Assembly (NCBI GenBank): GCA_963768565.1
Contig: CAVYIO010000015.1
Span: 186,001-250,000, forward strand
DNA from: JABDKH01 sp963768565
GTDB lineage: Bacteria; Bacteroidota; Rhodothermia; Rhodothermales; JABDKH01
Direction of reading: 5' to 3'
DNA: 64,000 bases
Shown here: positions 59,018 through 64,000 of the stretch, piece after piece
How the letters are laid out: each line of letters starts with the position of its first letter
How positions within the stretch are numbered: position 1 is the first letter of the stretch
Made by a program: the position numbers and the translations under genes
The notes under the pieces: generated by a model
What the model saw: the letters and a program-made list of their open reading frames with translations, nothing else
The model's database searches: none
What the model was told of the DNA's origin: nothing

Positions 59018-61397
59018 ATCGCTCGCTGATCTCGTCGCGAAGGGACCTCTGCCGCTGAAGGACGCCATCTCCTATGCCTCGCAGATTGCCGAAGGACTGA
59101 AGGTGGCGCACGAGGCTCAGGTCGTGCATCGCGATATCAAGAGCGGCAACATCATGCTGACGAAGAAGAGGGTCGCAAAAATCCTCGACTTCGGTCTGGC
59201 GAAGACGGCGGCCTCGACGAAACTTACGCAGATGGGCTCGACGCTTGGGACGGTGGCGTACATGAGTCCGGAGCAGGCGAAGGGAGAAGAAGTTGATCGG
59301 CGAAGCGACGTCTGGTCTCTGGGCGTGATTCTCTATGAGATGGTAACGGGTCGGCTGCCGTTCAAGGGGGACTACGAGCAGGCCGTTGTGTATGGGATTC
59401 TGAATGAGGATCCCGAGTCGATGACGACGCTGCGGGCAGGGGTTCCGATGGCGCTGGACGGAATCATCGCCAAGATGCTGGCCAAGGATCCGGATCTGCG
59501 TTATCAGCACGTCGATGAGCTGCCGGCCGATCTCAAGGCGATCGATCTGGGGTCCGCCATACAGACTTCGCGGATCTCGACGGGAAGTCGCTCTGTCATT
59601 GACGCTCCGTTGTCGGTTTCGGAGTCGATTCCTGCCACGTCGGTTGCGGCCGGAAGGACGAGGGGGCCGAAGTGGATTGTACCGGTCGTTGCCGTCGCGG
59701 CGCTCCTTGCCGGCGCGCTGGCAGGTTGGCTCCTGCGTACGCCGGACGCGAATCCGCCGCCCATCCGCAAGCTCGACGTCACTATCGAGCGGATGATCGC
59801 TCAGGATCCGGGTATCTCGCCCGACGGTCGGTACTGGGCGTTCGAAACCGCGGATACAGTCGGGTTCACCGGCATCACGATCGTGGATCTGCATGACGGG
59901 ACTTACTACACGCCACCCGAGAGCGAGGGATATTCTGCTCCCCGTTTTTCGCCCGACAGCCGGTGGGTTCTGGCCGGAAACGGAAGCGAGATCGTCAGCA
60001 TACTGGTTCCGGACGGTCGTCCAGTACCGTTGAGTGAGACAGGTGCCCAGTTTACCTGGATCCGGGCTAACACCGTGGGCATTACTCGGAACGGACAGGA
60101 GATCATTCTGCATGACCTGGATTCACAGGAGTCCACAGAAATAGACCTGGCGCGATTCGACACGACCATCAATCGTGTCGATCTACCCCACCACATTCCT
60201 GGAACGGAACAGGTCCTGCTCACGGTCGATATCTCGGGTGGCACGTCCAACGTCGTTTCTTACGATCTTGGAGACGACAGCTATACCGTCCTGGCCCGAA
60301 ATGCGTGTTGCGCACGACCGATACGCGACGATGTGATTGTCTACCACATCGGCGGCCGTCTCGGGCAGGTGGTAGCACAGCGCTACGATGCGTCAGACAA
60401 GGCACTTACCGGCTCTCCTGCGGACATAATTGGATCCCAGATGCTGCGGCTTTCCTGGGCCGTCGGCCACGACGATTCGTTCCTGCACCAGCGAGAAGGC
60501 GGGTTCGAAGAGGAGGAGGTGTTCTCGCTGCTGAACACGACGACACGAGAGTCTCGTGACATGCCCATGGAGCTGGCGAACTACGACCGGGTCAGCTTCT
60601 CGCCGGATGGAAGAAAGCTCGCCGTCGAGCGCCACATCGGAACCAGTGGGCAGTCGACCTACATCGCGGTGTTCGATCCCGCGACCGGGGTCGAGCAACG
60701 GATGACGTATCAGTTCGAGGTTAGTCGAGCTCCCACCTGGTCCCCGAATGGAAAGATCTACTATTCGGCGGGACCCGCGCAGGACTCCGACATCTATTCA
60801 AAGAACTCCGACGGGACAGGACCCGAAGAACTTGTCGTAGAGGACGGCGACTATGCCCACGCCTCACGAGACGGAAAGTGGCTTGCATTTGCCTCCGGCC
60901 CGGTTCTCAAGGCTCTTAGTCTGGAGTCAGGAGAGATCACCATCGTCGATTCGACGTTCTCCCGACAGGGCGACCCGAAGATCTCACCCGATTCACGCTA
61001 TATCGCCTTCACGGCTGATAATCAGACGAGCACGTTCGTTTCAGGTGGTCAGCGACTGTTCGTGCGGTCCTTCCCGGACCCGTCGCTCTTCTACGAAAAG
61101 GTCACGGAGACGTACGCGGACGACCCCGTCTGGGCGAATGACGGGTCGGAATTGTACTTCCGAAACCGGGGGCGAGTGTTTGTGATGCCGATCGACATAT
61201 CCGGCGTATTCAGAAAGCGGGGAAGTCCGTCGCTCATGTACACGTATCCCGGCGTCAACGTCCGGCTCGACGTGAATGCGGCCACTGGCGAGATGGTCGT
61301 CGTGCATCCTCAATCAGGTTTGGACTTTGGACGAAACACGCGATTTATTCTCATCGAGTCCTTCACCGCCTACCTCGACAAACTGTTCGAACGATGA
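58998..61397 (+). CDS. Ser/Thr kinase with propeller domain, main part
   Basis: Continues the kinase in the +1 frame: VVHRDIKSGNIML (HRD), KILDFGLAKT (DFG), YMSPEQAKGEEVDRRSDVWS and the rest of the C-lobe. A transmembrane segment follows (WIVPVVAVAALLAGALAGWL, about 240 residues in). The remaining 540 residues form a TolB/WD40-like extracytoplasmic propeller (ISPDGRYWAFE, FSPDSRWVLAG, FSPDGRKLAVERH, ISPDSRYIAFTADN). This is a transmembrane kinase with an outer propeller sensor. The ATG at 58998 is internal to the real gene. The stop overlaps the start of the paralogue by ATGA. Confidence 0.88.
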   Translation: MEFIDGESLADLVAKGPLPLKDAISYASQIAEGLKVAHEAQVVHRDIKSGNIMLTKKRVAKILDFGLAKTAASTKLTQMGSTLGTVAYMSPEQAKGEEVDRRSDVWSLGVILYEMVTGRLPFKGDYEQAVVYGILNEDPESMTTLRAGVPMALDGIIAKMLAKDPDLRYQHVDELPADLKAIDLGSAIQTSRISTGSRSVIDAPLSVSESIPATSVAAGRTRGPKWIVPVVAVAALLAGALAGWLLRTPDANPPPIRKLDVTIERMIAQDPGISPDGRYWAFETADTVGFTGITIVDLHDGTYYTPPESEGYSAPRFSPDSRWVLAGNGSEIVSILVPDGRPVPLSETGAQFTWIRANTVGITRNGQEIILHDLDSQESTEIDLARFDTTINRVDLPHHIPGTEQVLLTVDISGGTSNVVSYDLGDDSYTVLARNACCARPIRDDVIVYHIGGRLGQVVAQRYDASDKALTGSPADIIGSQMLRLSWAVGHDDSFLHQREGGFEEEEVFSLLNTTTRESRDMPMELANYDRVSFSPDGRKLAVERHIGTSGQSTYIAVFDPATGVEQRMTYQFEVSRAPTWSPNGKIYYSAGPAQDSDIYSKNSDGTGPEELVVEDGDYAHASRDGKWLAFASGPVLKALSLESGEITIVDSTFSRQGDPKISPDSRYIAFTADNQTSTFVSGGQRLFVRSFPDPSLFYEKVTETYADDPVWANDGSELYFRNRGRVFVMPIDISGVFRKRGSPSLMYTYPGVNVRLDVNAATGEMVVVHPQSGLDFGRNTRFILIESFTAYLDKLFER

Positions 61398-64000
61398 CAC
61401 CAGGAACGACCATATCGCATTACCGCGTCACGGGCGAACTCGGCCGGGGCGGCATGGGCATCGTGTACAAGGCCGAGGACACCAAGCTCGACCGGACGGT
61501 GGCGCTGAAGCTGCTGCCGCCGCATGCGCTCGTGTCCGAGGACGACAAGGCGCGCTTCTACCGGGAGGCGCGGTCGGCCGCGGCGCTCAATCATCCGAAC
61601 ATCGCTCATGTCTACGAGATCGACGAGGCGGAGGTGACCCCGGGCGACGTGCGTCCGTTCATTGCGATGGAGTACATCGACGGCGAGACGATTGCGGACC
61701 GTATTGTGAAGGGGCCCATCCCGTTGAAAGATGCGGTCTCATACGCCTCTCAGATGGCCGAAGGCCTCAAGGCCGCCCATCGCAAGGATGTCGTGCACCG
61801 CGACGTCAAGAGCGGCAACATGATGCTGACCTCGGACGGGACCATCAAGATTCTGGATTTCGGACTCGCGAAGACGACAGCGTCGACGAAGCTCACGCAG
61901 ATGGGCTCGACCCTGGGGACGGTGGCGTACATGAGTCCGGAGCAGGCGCGTGGCGAGGAGGTGGACCGCCGGAGCGACATCTGGTCGCTGGGGGTGATTC
62001 TCTACGAGATGATCACGGGCGTGCTGCCCTTCCGCGGCGACTACGAGCAGGCGGTGGTGTACGGGATTCTGAATGAGGATCCGGACTCCATGACGAATCT
62101 GAGAGCGGGTGTGCCGATGGCGCTCGATGGCGTGATCGGAAAGATGCTTTCAAAAGACCCGGACCTCCGGTACCAGAACGTCGACGAGTTGCCGGCGGAC
62201 CTGAAGGCGATCGATCTGGGCTCGGCCATCACACGCTCCCGCATCTCAACGGGGAGCCGGTCGGTGATTGCGCCGGTTGCTGCGACTCCAGCTTCCACCA
62301 TGACACCGGCACAGCAACCGCCCGCCCGTAAGGCGGGGATCCCGATCTGGGTCTGGGGACTGGTCGCCGTGGCGCTTGTCGGCGGTGCGGGCGCAGGAGT
62401 GCTCTTGTGGGGCGGCTCGGCGACTACGTCGGTTCCTACGCAGTTCGTGATTGAGTTGGAAGACCGAAGTGAACCTTTATCAGCGGTGTGGTCTGCCGAC
62501 AGCCGATCGATCTATTACATAGCGGCCGATTCTGCAGGGGGGAACACATCGGTCCGGCGCTTCTCCCTCGATACTGGAACGTCGGAGCTGGTGCCGGGCA
62601 CTAATGACGCCAGCGAGCTGTCAGCAAGTCCCGACGGAAGATGGCTCATCATTCGTGACCTCGCCGAGAACCGGCTCGAACGGCTGGCGGCCGAAGGCGG
62701 CCAGGCCTCTCCGATTCCGGGGACCGAGGGAGCTCGCAGTATTCGGGTAGCGCCCGGTGGCGACGTGTACTTCGCGTCTGAGGGCTGGGCTCTGATGGCA
62801 GTCTCCGAGGAGGGCGAAGTACGCTCGGTGGCAAGCAACGACACGATCGCGGGGCGTTTCTTTGCGGAGCCCGTGGTCTCGCCCTCGGGCGAAGCGGTCT
62901 ACTGGGGCGCCTGGTCGAGCACGACCATCGTTGAACGGACCTGGGGTAATCCGGGTGGCACTCCCGCTCCCGCGCTTGACCAGTACCGGCTGCGCGCGAT
63001 AACCGCCAACGGCCTTGCACTGGTAGAGCCCAGCGGGCCTGTTGGCGAGACCGTTTCAGTTGTTCGATTTGATCCGTCCGACGGGACAACGAGCGGGGCG
63101 CCAAGGCCGGTCGCTTATATGTCGGCAGTTTCGCTTTCCGGAAGTGGGCATCTATTGTTCGAGGAGCCGGCAAACGTGGCCGATCCTTCTCGGGGCGAGC
63201 CCTTCTATATGGTCGACGGGCAGGAAGTGGATCGCATAGGGCGAATTCCGGGCACCTCCAACGACTTTGCCGTTTCCCATGATGGTGCTTCGGTCGTCGC
63301 GGAAACGCGCCTGGAGAGCTCGGACCGCCGCGATTTGTACCTCATGGAGATCGCAACGGAGACATCGACGCGGTTCACACGAGATGGTGAAAACCAAAAC
63401 CCATTCTGGGCTCCCGGCGATGACTACATATACTGGGATCGTTTAGACGGCGATACGTTTTCCGTCGTTCGACGACGATCGGATGCGTCAACTCCTCTCG
63501 AAGTGATCGTTTCTGACTCGACTGTACTCGGCAATCCTGCCATAACACCCGACGGCCGGACGATGCTGTACGTACGGATGGGAGAGAGCAACCCCGATCT
63601 TTTTGCCCGGGACCTCGAAACGGGTGAGGAACGACTTGTTGGCTCCGGCACCGGTTTCCAGACAGATGCAGACATCGCGCCAGACGGACGATATGTCGTG
63701 TATCGCTCCGGCAGCTCTACGACCGGGTCGATTCTGGTGGCGCCGCTGGACGGCACAGGAGAAGTGGAGGTCACCGACTCCGGCGGTTACCCGGTCTGGT
63801 CGTTGGACGGATCGAGCATCTACTTTTCTCGGAATCGTAACATCCTTTACCGCGTCGCTGTAACCACCGACCCGGTATTCCGCATTCTGGGCCGCGAGGA
63901 AGAGGTGTACCGATCACAGACGCATATTCACTTCGACCTTCTGCCCGACGGTGGAGTCATCGTGGCGCAACCCGGTGTGGTGGAGAATGCGGAATCGCGC
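61394..64000 (+). CDS. Ser/Thr kinase with propeller domain, second copy, cut at the window end
   Basis: The frame is open from ATG 61394 to base 64000 (869 codons), so the 3' end is missing. The kinase domain covers residues about 10-265: GRGGMG at 17-22, Lys39 in VALKLLPP, VVHRDVKSGNMML, ILDFGLAKT and YMSPEQARGEEVDRRSD. A membrane segment (IPIWVWGLVAVALVGGAGAG) is near residue 320. The rest is a propeller with SPDGRWLI, SHDGASVVAE, TPDGRTMLYVRMG and APDGRYVVYRSG. The kinase part is very close to the first copy; the propeller is much more different, suggesting a changed sensor on a copied kinase. ATGA overlap with the first copy shows coupling. Confidence 0.9.
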   Translation, partial: MTPGTTISHYRVTGELGRGGMGIVYKAEDTKLDRTVALKLLPPHALVSEDDKARFYREARSAAALNHPNIAHVYEIDEAEVTPGDVRPFIAMEYIDGETIADRIVKGPIPLKDAVSYASQMAEGLKAAHRKDVVHRDVKSGNMMLTSDGTIKILDFGLAKTTASTKLTQMGSTLGTVAYMSPEQARGEEVDRRSDIWSLGVILYEMITGVLPFRGDYEQAVVYGILNEDPDSMTNLRAGVPMALDGVIGKMLSKDPDLRYQNVDELPADLKAIDLGSAITRSRISTGSRSVIAPVAATPASTMTPAQQPPARKAGIPIWVWGLVAVALVGGAGAGVLLWGGSATTSVPTQFVIELEDRSEPLSAVWSADSRSIYYIAADSAGGNTSVRRFSLDTGTSELVPGTNDASELSASPDGRWLIIRDLAENRLERLAAEGGQASPIPGTEGARSIRVAPGGDVYFASEGWALMAVSEEGEVRSVASNDTIAGRFFAEPVVSPSGEAVYWGAWSSTTIVERTWGNPGGTPAPALDQYRLRAITANGLALVEPSGPVGETVSVVRFDPSDGTTSGAPRPVAYMSAVSLSGSGHLLFEEPANVADPSRGEPFYMVDGQEVDRIGRIPGTSNDFAVSHDGASVVAETRLESSDRRDLYLMEIATETSTRFTRDGENQNPFWAPGDDYIYWDRLDGDTFSVVRRRSDASTPLEVIVSDSTVLGNPAITPDGRTMLYVRMGESNPDLFARDLETGEERLVGSGTGFQTDADIAPDGRYVVYRSGSSTTGSILVAPLDGTGEVEVTDSGGYPVWSLDGSSIYFSRNRNILYRVAVTTDPVFRILGREEEVYRSQTHIHFDLLPDGGVIVAQPGVVENAESR

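Noticed and set aside
61276..62076. 266-residue frame over the start of the last kinase
   Set aside because: Out-of-frame reading of the kinase; its Gly/Arg-rich sequence has no motif, whereas the correct frame from 61394 is a perfect kinase.

Overview
The window looks like chromosomal DNA of a fairly GC-rich member of the Bacteroidota/FCB group, most likely Rhodothermia. This placement comes from protein style and was not tested by a search. At least five secreted proteins end in the short C-terminal type 9 secretion (T9SS) sorting module (a PNPF-type start followed by a small beta domain). There is also a TonB-dependent receptor paired with a HmuY-like lipoprotein, giant propeller-type hybrid histidine kinases, and a complete 16S-tRNA-Ile-tRNA-Ala-23S-5S operon. 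The 16S gene ends in an anti-Shine-Dalgarno CCTCC. No phage, transposase, integrase or CRISPR array was seen.

Layout. 1-3.3 kb: tail of pgeF, a flavin-reductase-like protein, two OmpA lipoproteins and an SDR oxidoreductase. 3.3-8.6 kb: three secreted proteins (choice-of-anchor-B, cytochrome/YncE propeller lipoprotein, VCBS-repeat protein). 8.6-14.2 kb: PopT/DUF368 transporter, a TPR protein, thymidylate kinase overlapping a Fur regulator, PyrR and a PASTA membrane protein. 14.2-19.9 kb: rRNA operon with promoter candidate, boxA-like motifs, two processing stems and a strong terminator. 20.1-27.9 kb: secreted PQQ-type sugar dehydrogenase, purL, trxA, trxB, proline dehydrogenase and a frameshifted pdxH. 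28.1-37.6 kb: two tandem giant hybrid kinases, each with two kinase modules. 37.6-43.2 kb: an LPD29-like protein with a possible small partner, a phosphopantetheinyl transferase, a MerR-type regulator, a four-copy 10-bp repeat array, a TonB receptor, a HmuY-like lipoprotein and a 7-TM protein. 43.2-49.0 kb: glutaminyl-tRNA synthetase fused to a YqeY-like domain, a 126-bp tandem repeat region and a nine-repeat DUF5666 protein. 49.2-55.8 kb: a leftward operon with a possible 56-aa protein, a lipoprotein, a GAF-sigma54 activator, a Ser/Thr kinase with PEGA domains, a Kelch protein and a DUF5683-like membrane protein. 55.9-64 kb: two small hypotheticals, a secreted alpha/beta hydrolase and two tandem Ser/Thr kinases with propeller sensor domains, the last cut by the window end.

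The strongest candidates for undescribed biology are the 49-56 kb sigma54-activator/kinase/PEGA/Kelch operon, the MerR-type regulator with its one-turn-spaced half-site array beside the heme-type uptake genes, and the tandem double-kinase sensors. Four genes (pdxH, the Kelch gene, the PEGA kinase and the first propeller kinase) are each broken by a single extra base. In three of these the extra base sits in a three-base homopolymer, so base-calling error must be excluded before calling them pseudogenes or recoded genes.
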